Shown here: one piece after another, positions 1 to 7,683 of the stretch
Layout of the letters: every line of letters starts with the position of its first letter
Position numbering within the stretch: position 1 is the stretch's first letter
NCBI RefSeq assembly: GCF_011578045.1
Contig: NZ_CP049801.1
Location: 1,054,001-1,118,000 of the forward strand
DNA length: 64,000 nt
Reading direction: 5' to 3'
Source: Acinetobacter shaoyimingii
GTDB taxonomy: Bacteria; Pseudomonadota; Gammaproteobacteria; Pseudomonadales; Moraxellaceae
The notes under the pieces: generated by a model
Databases searched by the model: none
Seen by the model: only the letters and a program-made list of their open reading frames with translations
What the model was told of the DNA's origin: nothing
Program-made: the position numbers and the translations under genes

Positions 1-2
1 AA

Positions 3-173
3 ATTTTTCAAAGTGTGGTCAACGAGGCCTTTCAACTGGCACAATCTAATAAGCACCACTTAACGCTGGTTGATCAAAATATTTTAAATAATAAAAAACA
101 ATTCATTCGAAGTTTAGGGTTTGAAAATAATATTGTTCGAACCCAATTGGGATTTGATTGTTTAATGGTTTGA
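3..173 (+). CDS. C-terminal end of a GNAT-like acetyltransferase (5' truncated by window edge)
   Basis: The frame is open from the left edge of the window to TGA at 171-173, giving the last 56 residues of a protein whose start lies outside. The tail reads like the end of a GNAT N-acetyltransferase: a beta-strand (LTLVDQN) followed by a helix and an SLGFEN segment, the usual strand-helix-LGF ending of that fold. The substrate cannot be inferred from this fragment. A strong terminator follows 11 bases after the stop. The family call is by motif shape only, so it is tentative. Confidence 0.5.
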   Translation: MFQSVVNEAFQLAQSNKHHLTLVDQNILNNKKQFIRSLGFENNIVRTQLGFDCLMV

Positions 174-183
174 AATTTAATGT

Positions 184-214
184 AAAAAAAAGGCGCAATC
201 TGCGCCTTTTTTTA
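184..214. terminator. Bidirectional rho-independent terminator
   Basis: The hairpin GGCGCA-atc-TGCGCC is flanked by an A-run on the left and a T-run on the right, so it can stop transcription of both the acetyltransferase-like gene (+) and the convergent permease gene (-). Confidence 0.85.
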
Positions 215-231
215 TAGCTATCATTGGGCGA

Positions 232-1626
232 TTAGTGATCGCTAAATTCATCATGTTGTGGAGCAGGTTGACGGAAACCTTTGGTTTTATACCCTAAGTA
301 TAAAATACCAAACATTGCCCACCATAAACCAAATTTCAATGCTGAATCTTCAATTTCTAGCCACATTGCAAAAATACTAATGAAGCCAAGTAATGGAATA
401 ATCACAAAACTTACAATATCTTTGATATTTTTGGTACGACCATCACGAAGTGCATAACGAGAAATCACCGATAAATTGACAAAGGTAAATGCTGTTAATG
501 CACCAAAACTGATCATTGAAATCACAATATCAAGATCCATAAACCCTGCAGTTAATGCCACGATACCAACGATGATAATGTTGTATGAAGGCGTAAAGTT
601 TTTTGGACTAATATGACCAAATAACTTTTTATTAATTACGCCATCACGACCCATAACATACATCAAACGTGATACACCTGCATGTGCGGAAATACCAGAC
701 GCCATTACCGTTACGATTGCAAATGCAAGAACATAGGATTGGAACAGCGAACCACCCACCAAGAGTAAAATTTCAGGTTGTGTTTCAGCAATATTCTTGA
801 AGTATGTTCCAGGTGCTTGTGGAAAGTACAACTGCATGAAATAAGTGCTAACAATGAAGATAACACCTGCAACCAAAGCAGTCATAAAGATCGCTTTTGG
901 TAGTGTTTTTTCAGTGTCTTTGGTCTCTTCCGCAAGTGAACTGAGTGAGTCAAACCCTGTGAACGAGAAGCATAATAATGTCGCACCAGTGATTAATGGA
1001 CCAATTGCGGTAAGCTCATTCCAAAATGGTTCTAAGCTCCACAATTGATAGCGCTCATCGGCTGGTAGTGGACCATCTGCATTGAAGCCAGCTTGCAACT
1101 TGGTATAAATCATCCATGTAAATACAGCAATAACAATCAGCTGAATCAATACAATGATACTGTTAAAGTTTGCGACAAAACGTGCACCACGAAGGTTAAT
1201 GCCTGTCATAAATGCAGTGAGTAAAATGACCCATACCCAGTGATTCACAGTAGGGAATAAAGCTTCAAGATAGATCACAGCAAGAATGATATTCACCATT
1301 GGTGACAGTAAATAGTCTAACCAAGATGACCATCCCACCATAAAGCCTACATTGGGGTGAATCGATTTTTGTGCATAGGTATATGCAGAACCAGATGACG
1401 GGTAACGACGAATCATATGGCCGTAACTGATCGAGGTAAATAAAATTGCGATCAATGCAATAATATAAGACGTTGGCACATGAAAATGACTTTCTTCTGA
1501 TACTAAGCCAAAAGTATCGAATAATGTCATTGGCTGAATATAAGCTAAACCAATAATAATGATGTGCCAGAGACCTAGCGTTTTTTGCAGTTTAGCTGCC
1601 GATTGAGTCCCAGAAGTATTTGTCAA
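232..1626 (-). CDS. puuP: PuuP-like APC family putrescine/amino acid importer
   Basis: This is an inner-membrane APC-superfamily permease of 464 residues with about 12 hydrophobic segments. It resembles E. coli PuuP along its length: IIGLAYIQPMTLFDTFG near residue 25, GSAYTYAQKSI near 80, FMVGWSSWLDYLLSPM near 95, and CFSFTGFDSLSSLAEET near 220. Proton-driven putrescine uptake is therefore the best guess, but substrate specificity in this family is not secure from sequence. The start codon is TTG (complement of 1624-1626), supported by an AAGAGGA Shine-Dalgarno about 9 bases upstream; the next in-frame ATG would remove the first membrane segment. It stands alone, after a 267-base gap from the iron alcohol dehydrogenase gene, which lies upstream of it on the same strand and ends in its own terminator. 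Confidence 0.85.
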   Translation of the reverse strand: MTNTSGTQSAAKLQKTLGLWHIIIIGLAYIQPMTLFDTFGLVSEESHFHVPTSYIIALIAILFTSISYGHMIRRYPSSGSAYTYAQKSIHPNVGFMVGWSSWLDYLLSPMVNIILAVIYLEALFPTVNHWVWVILLTAFMTGINLRGARFVANFNSIIVLIQLIVIAVFTWMIYTKLQAGFNADGPLPADERYQLWSLEPFWNELTAIGPLITGATLLCFSFTGFDSLSSLAEETKDTEKTLPKAIFMTALVAGVIFIVSTYFMQLYFPQAPGTYFKNIAETQPEILLLVGGSLFQSYVLAFAIVTVMASGISAHAGVSRLMYVMGRDGVINKKLFGHISPKNFTPSYNIIIVGIVALTAGFMDLDIVISMISFGALTAFTFVNLSVISRYALRDGRTKNIKDIVSFVIIPLLGFISIFAMWLEIEDSALKFGLWWAMFGILYLGYKTKGFRQPAPQHDEFSDH

Positions 1627-1828
1627 CGGCGTTATCCTCTTAATCGTTGATCAAGGATCAGTCAAATCTAATAAGGATCGTTTGAGACGAACGATCCCCC
1701 CTGTGTGGTGAAACAAAAGTGCGCCAATCTATACTAAAAAGGTGTACTTTGTCAGTAACTTCTAAGAAGTTTTAGCAGAAAATATGCCAAGTTGTATAAA
1801 AAATAAATAACTTTGCATTCTGCAAGAT

Positions 1829-1861
1829 AAAAGCCCGATGTTTAAAAAAACATCAGGCTAG
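1829..1861 (-). terminator. Terminator of the alcohol dehydrogenase unit
   Basis: On the minus strand AGCCTGATGTTT and AAACATCGGGCT form a long stem (one G-T pair) followed by TTTTAT. It lies 34 bases beyond the alcohol dehydrogenase stop. Confidence 0.75.
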
Positions 1862-1893
1862 ATTTAGGCGTATATTGGCTTATTTTTTTTAAA

Positions 1894-3078
1894 TTACCAA
1901 GCTTTTTCTAAAATTGATTTCAAGTCTTTTTGCGATGTTTCTTTTGGATTAAAAATAATGGAACCATCATTCAATGCTTTTTCGGCAATTTCATCAAATT
2001 GTGCTTCAGAAACTTTAGCTGTTTCACGTAATGTACGCGGCAATTTGGTTAAGTCGTAAATACGATCGCGCATGGTGTTGATATATTCAATAGCTTTGTC
2101 GGCACGTAAATTTGCAGGGGTTTGAGCAAAAATATCTGGTCCTGCTAAAGGCAATAATAAATCTGCGATTCGAGCGCCATTGACATCCTTATTGAAATTT
2201 AAAACATAAGGAAGGAACAGATTCATGCATAAACCATGCGGTAAATGTGCCACTGATCCGAGTGCATGTCCTAATGAATGCACAATTCCGACCATCGCAT
2301 TAGAAAATGCAATCCCTGCCATTGTCGATGCTTGAGCAAGTTCTAAACGACCTTCAGCATCTTTCGGATTTTCTAATACATTAAAGAGATGATCACTGAT
2401 TTTTTTCACAGCTGCAGTTGCGTAAGCATCACTAATCGGGTTGGCTGCTAAACACGTATACGCCTCTACTGCATGGGTCATGGCATCCATGGCGGTCATC
2501 GCAGTGAGATGCGGTGGCAAAGTTTGTGTCATACGCGGATCTAAAATGGCAGCATTTGGCATCAAGTATTTTGAAGCAAACGGCATTTTTTGATGTGTAG
2601 CATTATCTGAAATCACCGCAACCATGGTCACTTCCGAGCCCGTTCCAGAGGTTGTTGGAATAACAAAGAAAGGTTTTAATGGGCGAGGTAAATTATGCGC
2701 ACCTGAGTACTTTAATAAATCATCACCACCTTCGGTCACCAAGATATTGGCTGTTTTAGCGGTATCAATTACTGAACCACCACCAATGGCAATAATCGCA
2801 TCACAATCATTTTCACGATAAGCTTGCGCGACTGCACGTACTGTTTCTAAACTCGAATCGGGTGGTACATCATCAAAAATAAAACCAATTTTGACTTTGG
2901 TCGATTCAAAAGCAGTTTCAACAGGTTCAAGTAAACCGTTGGAGCGCACACCTTTGTCAGTAATAATTAATGGGCGTTTTGCACCCATTGAATCGAGTTC
3001 AAATGGAATGTGTTCAAGGGCAGCATGACCAGCAATGACTTTTACAGGACAGAAAAATTCGTAATATGGTTTAGCCAT
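1894..3078 (-). CDS. Iron-containing (group III) alcohol dehydrogenase
   Basis: This 394-residue protein of usual family length is an NAD(P)-dependent, metal-dependent dehydrogenase that interconverts alcohols and aldehydes. The nucleotide-binding GGGS motif is at 99-102 with DTAK following, and TTSGTGSE is at 142-149. The metal ligands expected for the FucO/AdhB family are all present: D198 and H202 in MDAMTHAVEAY, then H267 and H281 in the VHSLGHALG...LPHG stretch. It is the second gene of a pair, only 3 bases after the SCP2-like gene, so the two are surely co-transcribed. The natural substrate is unknown; pairing with a lipid-binding-like protein hints at a long-chain or hydrophobic alcohol, which is inference. 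Confidence 0.93.
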   Translation of the reverse strand: MAKPYYEFFCPVKVIAGHAALEHIPFELDSMGAKRPLIITDKGVRSNGLLEPVETAFESTKVKIGFIFDDVPPDSSLETVRAVAQAYRENDCDAIIAIGGGSVIDTAKTANILVTEGGDDLLKYSGAHNLPRPLKPFFVIPTTSGTGSEVTMVAVISDNATHQKMPFASKYLMPNAAILDPRMTQTLPPHLTAMTAMDAMTHAVEAYTCLAANPISDAYATAAVKKISDHLFNVLENPKDAEGRLELAQASTMAGIAFSNAMVGIVHSLGHALGSVAHLPHGLCMNLFLPYVLNFNKDVNGARIADLLLPLAGPDIFAQTPANLRADKAIEYINTMRDRIYDLTKLPRTLRETAKVSEAQFDEIAEKALNDGSIIFNPKETSQKDLKSILEKAW

Positions 3079-3081
3079 GTG

Positions 3082-3615
3082 TTATGCGCTCCCTTTAATA
3101 TATGATTGTGCTACTTTTAGATAAATATTTGCGGCGGTTTTGATTTTGTCTTTAACGGATAATTGTTGTGGATATTCTTTAACAGCAAGTTCTGCAACGA
3201 CTTTTGGTAAAATGAGTGATTCCATTTTATTTAAACAGCGAACTAAGCGAATGGCATGACCTAGGTCACCATTGGCAATCATACGATCATTGGCAAATGC
3301 TTGAGCTGTACTTTCTTGGAATGAAAAAACCAGATAGGCGTGATGAATATGCTTAAATGTAATGGTTAAATCTGGCTTACGATCAAGATTATTGACTAAA
3401 TTCAAATGATGCTGATCATCGACTTGTGCAATGAATGCGGCATCGCTGTTAAAGACATCCATTGAAATGGTAAAGCCAATAGGGAATTTTGAAACTTCCT
3501 GTTGAATCTCATGGTCAACGACGCTCGCCATAGTCAAACTTCTGCCAATCACATCTAACATGAGTTTGACATAAGTTTGCTCAAAAGCGGGCTTTACTGA
3601 TTTGATTGAAATCAC
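3082..3615 (-). CDS. SCP2-like sterol/lipid-transfer domain protein
   Basis: A cytosolic-looking protein of 177 residues with no signal peptide or membrane segment. Its middle (IGFTISMDVFN...KPDLTITFKHIHHAYLVF...ANDRMIANGDLGHAIRLVRCL) has the SCP2 pattern: beta strands ending in a DLTIT strand, then a helical part with a G(D/N) step. Such domains bind lipids or acyl groups. I chose GTG at 3613-3615 because AAAGGGA lies 8 bases upstream; a TTG start at 3636 would add 7 residues but has no ribosome site. It leads the operon with the iron alcohol dehydrogenase, 3 bases downstream. A perfect inverted repeat lies just upstream. The function is not established; domain assignment is moderate. Confidence 0.75.
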   Translation of the reverse strand: MISIKSVKPAFEQTYVKLMLDVIGRSLTMASVVDHEIQQEVSKFPIGFTISMDVFNSDAAFIAQVDDQHHLNLVNNLDRKPDLTITFKHIHHAYLVFSFQESTAQAFANDRMIANGDLGHAIRLVRCLNKMESLILPKVVAELAVKEYPQQLSVKDKIKTAANIYLKVAQSYIKGSA

Positions 3616-3648
3616 TCCACTTATCCCTTTATGCAATTGTTATCAATT

Positions 3649-3668
3649 TTTAGAGTAAATACTCTAAA
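3649..3668. promoter_or_regulatory. Perfect 20-bp inverted repeat, probable operator of the SCP2-alcohol dehydrogenase operon
   Basis: TTTAGAGTA-AA-TACTCTAAA is a perfect 9+2+9 inverted repeat located 33 bases upstream of the chosen SCP2 start and 26 bases beyond the lipB stop. Its size and symmetry resemble sites of dimeric TetR-type repressors. It has no T-run on either side, so a terminator is unlikely. No regulator gene lies next to it; the regulator is unknown. Confidence 0.55.
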
Positions 3669-3694
3669 TTATTTTCTAGCATAAAGTAAAGTGA

Positions 3695-4372
3695 TTATTG
3701 TTGCAGTATGTCAATTTCTCCAAAGAACTGACTGTCTTGAAGCATTTTAATGACATCTTGAGCTAAGGTGTCAAAAGTAGGATAAGGCGTTTTTAAATCA
3801 CTTATACGAACCATCTCTAGACCTGCATATCCACATGGGTTAATCGTGTGAAATCCCATTAAATCGCAATCAATATTTAACGCTAAGCCATGATAGCTGC
3901 GTCCTTTGCGGATTTTAAATCCCAATGAGCCGATTTTACGTTCTGCAACATAAACACCTGGTGCATCGGGCTTTGCATAGGCTTCAATGCCATATTTTTT
4001 GAGCAAATCAATCATGATTTGTTCTGCATAAGACACCAGTGTTCGCACATTCCATTTTAAGCGATTTAAATCGAACATAAAATAAACCACCATTTGACCA
4101 GGTCCATGCCATGTGACTTGTCCACCACGGTCAGACTGTACAACTGGTATATGGCTTGGGATCAGAATATGTTCTGGCTTTCCTGCTTGACCTTGGGTTA
4201 GTACATCATGATGCTGCAAAATCCATAATTCATCAGGAGAGTTTTCATCACGATTTTCCGTCAGGCTTTTCATTTCTAAAAAGCGGTCTTCGTAAGGAGT
4301 GAGTTGAGTGTACTGACGAATGATTAAATTGGGTTTGGTCACAGCATCCACAGCGTTTTGAGCCTGTATCAT
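3695..4372 (-). CDS. lipB: Lipoyl(octanoyl) transferase LipB
   Basis: LipB moves the octanoyl group from octanoyl-ACP to the lipoyl domains of E2 subunits and GcvH, the first step of de novo lipoate synthesis in the cytoplasm. The 225-residue length is normal. The signature RGGQVTWHGPGQ lies at 82-93, the catalytic lysine segment GSLGFK at 148-153, and the acyl-accepting cysteine C180 in INPCGYAGL. The product serves the SucB lipoyl domain encoded at 58.7 kb. No clear Shine-Dalgarno precedes the ATG. In enterobacteria ybeD sits directly upstream of lipB; here the DUF493 gene keeps strand and order but is separated by a 2.4 kb effector islet. Confidence 0.96.
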   Translation of the reverse strand: MIQAQNAVDAVTKPNLIIRQYTQLTPYEDRFLEMKSLTENRDENSPDELWILQHHDVLTQGQAGKPEHILIPSHIPVVQSDRGGQVTWHGPGQMVVYFMFDLNRLKWNVRTLVSYAEQIMIDLLKKYGIEAYAKPDAPGVYVAERKIGSLGFKIRKGRSYHGLALNIDCDLMGFHTINPCGYAGLEMVRISDLKTPYPTFDTLAQDVIKMLQDSQFFGEIDILQQ

Positions 4373-4706
4373 GAGGAAAGTAGGGCTTTATTATAATTAA
4401 TCTGTGAACAGTGGGGGAAATTGTTTCGAGTTTGAGTGTGAATAAGGTTGCTTGAAATTGTGGAGTCTGGTTTGAATGATGGTTGTGGAAAATGAAAACT
4501 TATAAAAAGTTCAATTATGATGATTGGGATTTTTATTTTATATATTTGGTAAATTTGAGATTTAACATGATACATAAAAAAGCATTTCATATAACGCCTA
4601 TTGTATTAATTTTAGATAAACTAAACAAAAATTAACTTTTAAAATATTCTTAATTTCGTATAGGAATAAACCTTCTAATTATTTTCATAAGAATAAAAGG
4701 TAACGA
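4373..4706. other. Intergenic region between lipB and the PAAR gene
   Basis: A 334-base AT-rich gap holding the divergent promoters of lipB and the PAAR operon. An open frame on the minus strand (4369-4590) has low-complexity composition and no homology I recognise; I do not call it. The only clear element is AAAAGGT, the ribosome site for the PAAR gene, about 6 bases before its ATG. Confidence 0.5.
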
Positions 4707-5237
4707 ATGAAAGCTGTAATTGTTCAAGGTTGTAAAACTGATCATGGTGGAGTTGTACTTCAAGGACATCCATCTATATCAGTTAATGGTATAGGCATGG
4801 CAGCTAAAGGTTACATGGTCTCTTGCCCTAAATGTAAAGGTATTTTTCCTATTTCAGAGGGGGCTGAAAATTTTCTACTTCCTGATGGAAATCCTGTTGC
4901 TTTAGCAACCATGAAGACAGCTTGTGGTGCTTCTTTGCTTCCTAGTTCATTTTTGGTTGTTGTTGACCCAAGTTCCCCTTTCGGTTCTCAATTAATTGGT
5001 AATCCAAATGATGAAGGAGAAGAAACAACTCCACCACCAGTCGATCATTCAGGACGTTTTCAATTGGTTGATCAAAATACGGGTAAACCCATTGCTAATC
5101 GTCGGGTCAGAGTAACTCTAAGTGATGGAACAAGCACCATGTATGCAAGTGATGAACAAGGTTTTACCGATTGGATTTACACCCCATCTGAGGAAGATAT
5201 TTATCTTCATTTAGTGGATGAATTAGACAATGGCTGA
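4707..5237 (+). CDS. T6SS PAAR spike protein with transthyretin-like C-terminal extension
   Basis: PAAR proteins cap the VgrG needle of type VI secretion systems and carry effectors into target cells. Residues 1-85 have the PAAR pattern: an early GCKTDHGG turn (C9, H13), repeated GxP/G(I/M)A turns and later cysteines C40, C43 and C73 that may take part in zinc binding. A proline-acid linker (about 100-115) leads to residues 117-170, FQLVDQNTGKPIANRRV..., a transthyretin-like beta domain known as a PAAR extension that can dock effectors. The next gene overlaps its end by 8 bases, indicating translational coupling. No vgrG or T6SS structural gene is in the window, so this is an orphan cargo islet. 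Confidence 0.88.
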   Translation: MKAVIVQGCKTDHGGVVLQGHPSISVNGIGMAAKGYMVSCPKCKGIFPISEGAENFLLPDGNPVALATMKTACGASLLPSSFLVVVDPSSPFGSQLIGNPNDEGEETTPPPVDHSGRFQLVDQNTGKPIANRRVRVTLSDGTSTMYASDEQGFTDWIYTPSEEDIYLHLVDELDNG

Positions 5238-5958
5238 CCAAGATAAACCGCAAGGAAAATTAACAACAACACCAGTTCAGATGCAAACGATTAAAGTGGT
5301 TGCTATTGGGAGTGACCAATTAGATCCTCAAGATAAAGAAGTTATTTGTAAGGCAATTTGTTATTGTAATGCCAAGCCAAACAAAGGTAAGGCAGGACAT
5401 AACCAGTATCAATCTTGCGTATCTGAACGCCTAAAAGAGCTAGATGGTTTTTTAGGACACCAAAGTCCTTATAAACCCGAAGTCAATTATGATATGCATA
5501 AAGCACCTCCTGAACCGATTATGGACAAAGGAATATTAACTAAGGCTCATGATTATCTTCCTGGATGGATTAAAAAATATTGGGAAAAAGAAAAGGGGTA
5601 TCCCTATGAAGCAGGCGAAGGAATGATTCGTCGTCCTGATGTCGTGATTGTTAAAGACCCAACAAAACCACCTACGCAAGACAATATTAAGCATGTGGTT
5701 GAAATTAAATTTGGTAATGATGAGTTTGGTGAAAGACAAAAGAATGATTATGCAAAGATTGCAGGAGGTGAACATAAAGTAAAACTTTTAGATGCTGATG
5801 AGTGTGACTGTGGTAATTCAAAAGATGGCAATGCAACCGAAGTTTCTACTGCTGGGGCTTGGGCTGCTGCGATAGCAGGAACACTTTTATATGTTTTATC
5901 TCGAGGGAAAACGCCTAAACCTCGCTTTCCTTTACCTAAACCAGCACCAGCTTGGTAA
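5230..5958 (+). CDS. Probable T6SS effector nuclease, VRR-NUC / PD-(D/E)xK type
   Basis: A 242-residue predicted antibacterial DNase delivered by the preceding PAAR protein. The catalytic core is visible at 131-176: GMIRRPDVVI places the metal-binding aspartate at D137, VVEIKFG gives E158 and K160, and a Q170...Y174 helix follows, the layout of VRR-NUC effectors such as TseV. The N-terminal region (40-63) is cysteine-rich (C40, C44, C46, C63), and two more cysteines (C192, C194) follow the core. Near the C terminus a hydrophobic stretch (about 207-223) is followed by a basic proline-rich tail. Translation is coupled to the PAAR gene by overlap and the immunity gene follows directly. The nuclease call is from motifs; DNA cleavage is inferred. 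Confidence 0.82.
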   Translation: MADQDKPQGKLTTTPVQMQTIKVVAIGSDQLDPQDKEVICKAICYCNAKPNKGKAGHNQYQSCVSERLKELDGFLGHQSPYKPEVNYDMHKAPPEPIMDKGILTKAHDYLPGWIKKYWEKEKGYPYEAGEGMIRRPDVVIVKDPTKPPTQDNIKHVVEIKFGNDEFGERQKNDYAKIAGGEHKVKLLDADECDCGNSKDGNATEVSTAGAWAAAIAGTLLYVLSRGKTPKPRFPLPKPAPAW

Positions 5959-5972
5959 TTTTGGACAAAATT

Positions 5973-7073
5973 ATGCATTTTAAAAATCAAGATGATTATA
6001 AAGTTTGGGCTGACCAACAAGAAAAAGGGGCAATTGGTGGGGGAATTTTTACTCCTGATGGTCCTGAAGATTACGTGGGAGCAATCCCTGCCATTCGTGC
6101 TGTGGTTTATTTTAAGGAAGGTTATAGCGATGAAATGCGTAAAGCCATTATTGAGTGTTTTGATGATTATCAAGTCTATGCCAAAGATTATTTAACTTGG
6201 CTTTGGCAAGATGAGCCACCAAAAGGTGAAAAAGCCACATCAGCCTATAAAGATGCAAAGCCATTATTGGATATTTTGAAATCCTATAGCCAAATGAAAG
6301 CATTTAATTTGCTGTATACCAGTGGCAAAGAGAAATTTGCGACAGGGGCATGGGAATTTAATGTTGGCGGAGTTAGTAAGTGGCAAGTTGAAAATGGAAC
6401 ATATCAAAGCGTTTTAACGTTCTCTATGCCAATTGCTTGGGTGGAAGAAAATACTAAGGTCTTTATTGGGTTATTTATTAAGTGTGCACAACGTCTAAAG
6501 GCTAATCATGGTTATGCAGGTTATGCATGCATCATTTCTCGTATTCGAGATAATAAAAATGAACCTACAGAAGCTTATTTTTCTCGAAAATTTTGGGCGA
6601 TGAATGTTGGTAATCCTTTTTTAGAAGCTGATCATTTATTACATGGTATTAAAACTGTCAGTTGGTTAACAGCGGTCAATTATGAATGGTTCAATAAAGT
6701 CCGAGAAGAAGAAGCCTTAAATAGTGAGTTACCAATGAATTGGTTTATTGGTTATGACTATGGGAACGGCATTGTTATTCAGGCAGGGAACTTACCTTTA
6801 AGTGGTTCTGATGAAATTGATCCTTTGCCTGCGCCTTATGTACTACTCAATCGAGTTTTAAAACCTTTAAGGGTCGAAAAAATACAAACTTTACATCGAG
6901 GTAATTACTCGACTGAAGAAATACCTTTGATTAAAGGGTATCGAGCTGAAGCATGGATGAAACGCTTCGATATTGAGGATGATCAAAAGCTTGAATACTT
7001 TGAAAAGTTACAAAATGAACCTAAGTTAAATGCTCAACATGCTTTCTTGGATAGGCGTATAGACTGGAAATAG
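5973..7073 (+). CDS. DUF3396 (TsiV-type) immunity protein
   Basis: Predicted cytoplasmic immunity protein that protects the producer and its kin from the VRR-NUC effector encoded just upstream. The protein of 366 residues has no signal peptide, and its sequence (GYACIISRIRD..., EAYFSRKFWAMNVGNP, GIKTVSWLTAVN) fits the DUF3396 family, which is repeatedly found next to VRR-NUC effectors. I chose ATG at 5973, with a weak GGA ribosome site 7 bases upstream; a TTG at 5952 that overlaps the effector stop would add 7 residues. It is the last gene of the islet. Direct effector binding is inferred from family and position. Confidence 0.82.
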   Translation: MHFKNQDDYKVWADQQEKGAIGGGIFTPDGPEDYVGAIPAIRAVVYFKEGYSDEMRKAIIECFDDYQVYAKDYLTWLWQDEPPKGEKATSAYKDAKPLLDILKSYSQMKAFNLLYTSGKEKFATGAWEFNVGGVSKWQVENGTYQSVLTFSMPIAWVEENTKVFIGLFIKCAQRLKANHGYAGYACIISRIRDNKNEPTEAYFSRKFWAMNVGNPFLEADHLLHGIKTVSWLTAVNYEWFNKVREEEALNSELPMNWFIGYDYGNGIVIQAGNLPLSGSDEIDPLPAPYVLLNRVLKPLRVEKIQTLHRGNYSTEEIPLIKGYRAEAWMKRFDIEDDQKLEYFEKLQNEPKLNAQHAFLDRRIDWK

Positions 7074-7222
7074 TGGATAAGTTTGCTATTTCTATGTCTA
7101 TTTAACATAATAGCTGTGTTTGAACTCGAAAGTTTTAATTGGGGTTGAACGCATTTCCATCTATTGGTGTGCTTTAGTAACTATTAAAACAGTATATGCA
7201 ATTCTGCTGTATTAACAGCAAT

Positions 7223-7251
7223 AAAAAACACGCCCGAAAGCGTGTTTTTTA
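7223..7251. terminator. Bidirectional terminator after the effector islet
   Basis: AAAAAACACGC-ccgaaa-GCGTGTTTTTT forms a perfect stem with A-run and T-run on opposite sides. It serves the immunity gene (+) and the convergent DUF493 gene (-). Confidence 0.85.
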
Positions 7252-7269
7252 ACAACAACGATAAAAGAA

Positions 7270-7566
7270 TTAAAGCGCTGTCTTAATCAGTGGGCAAGCT
7301 GCTAAATCTGCATATACAGAATGCACTTGTTCAAGTTCTTCAAAACGTAATTGAGCAGTCACTGAATGATATTTGCCAGTACGTGATGGTGTCACAGTCA
7401 TTGTGCTGCCATCGAAATTTGGGAAATGTTTCACAAATATATCGTTTACAGCTTGACGGAGTTCATCACCAGCAAGACCAATCAGTTTAATCGGGTAGTC
7501 CATAGGGAACACCCAAAGATGCTCTTGTAGTTCACGTGATGGAGTGCGATCAGTCATGTCAGTCAT
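7270..7566 (-). CDS. DUF493 (YbeD-like) small protein
   Basis: This 98-residue protein belongs to the DUF493/YbeD family: WVFPMDYPIKLIG at the start, then a ferredoxin-like alpha-beta fold with SRTGKYHSVTAQL and an AxxxxPLIKTAL ending. Its molecular role is unknown. I chose the ATG at 7564-7566 with GAGGT 5 bases upstream rather than an ATG four codons earlier that overlaps the ribosome site. In E. coli and many relatives the ybeD gene lies next to lipB in the same direction; here both keep that order, but 2.9 kb (immunity, effector and PAAR genes) lies between them. Confidence 0.85.
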   Translation of the reverse strand: MTDMTDRTPSRELQEHLWVFPMDYPIKLIGLAGDELRQAVNDIFVKHFPNFDGSTMTVTPSRTGKYHSVTAQLRFEELEQVHSVYADLAACPLIKTAL

Positions 7567-7683
7567 AGGACACCTCATTATTAAAAATACCTGCTATGTG
7601 CAGGTATTTTGATTCTATTGCTACATGCTATTATTATGGGGGAGTAATCCCCATATTCAAGCCTGTATTATCCTATGGATAGA

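Noticed and set aside
4369..4590. 73-codon frame on the minus strand between lipB and the PAAR gene
   Set aside because: Low-complexity I/S/F-rich translation in AT-rich intergenic DNA, no ribosome site, overlaps the lipB start.
5536..6173. Antisense frames inside the effector and immunity genes
   Set aside because: They lie opposite genes with clear domain content and have no ribosome sites or recognisable products.
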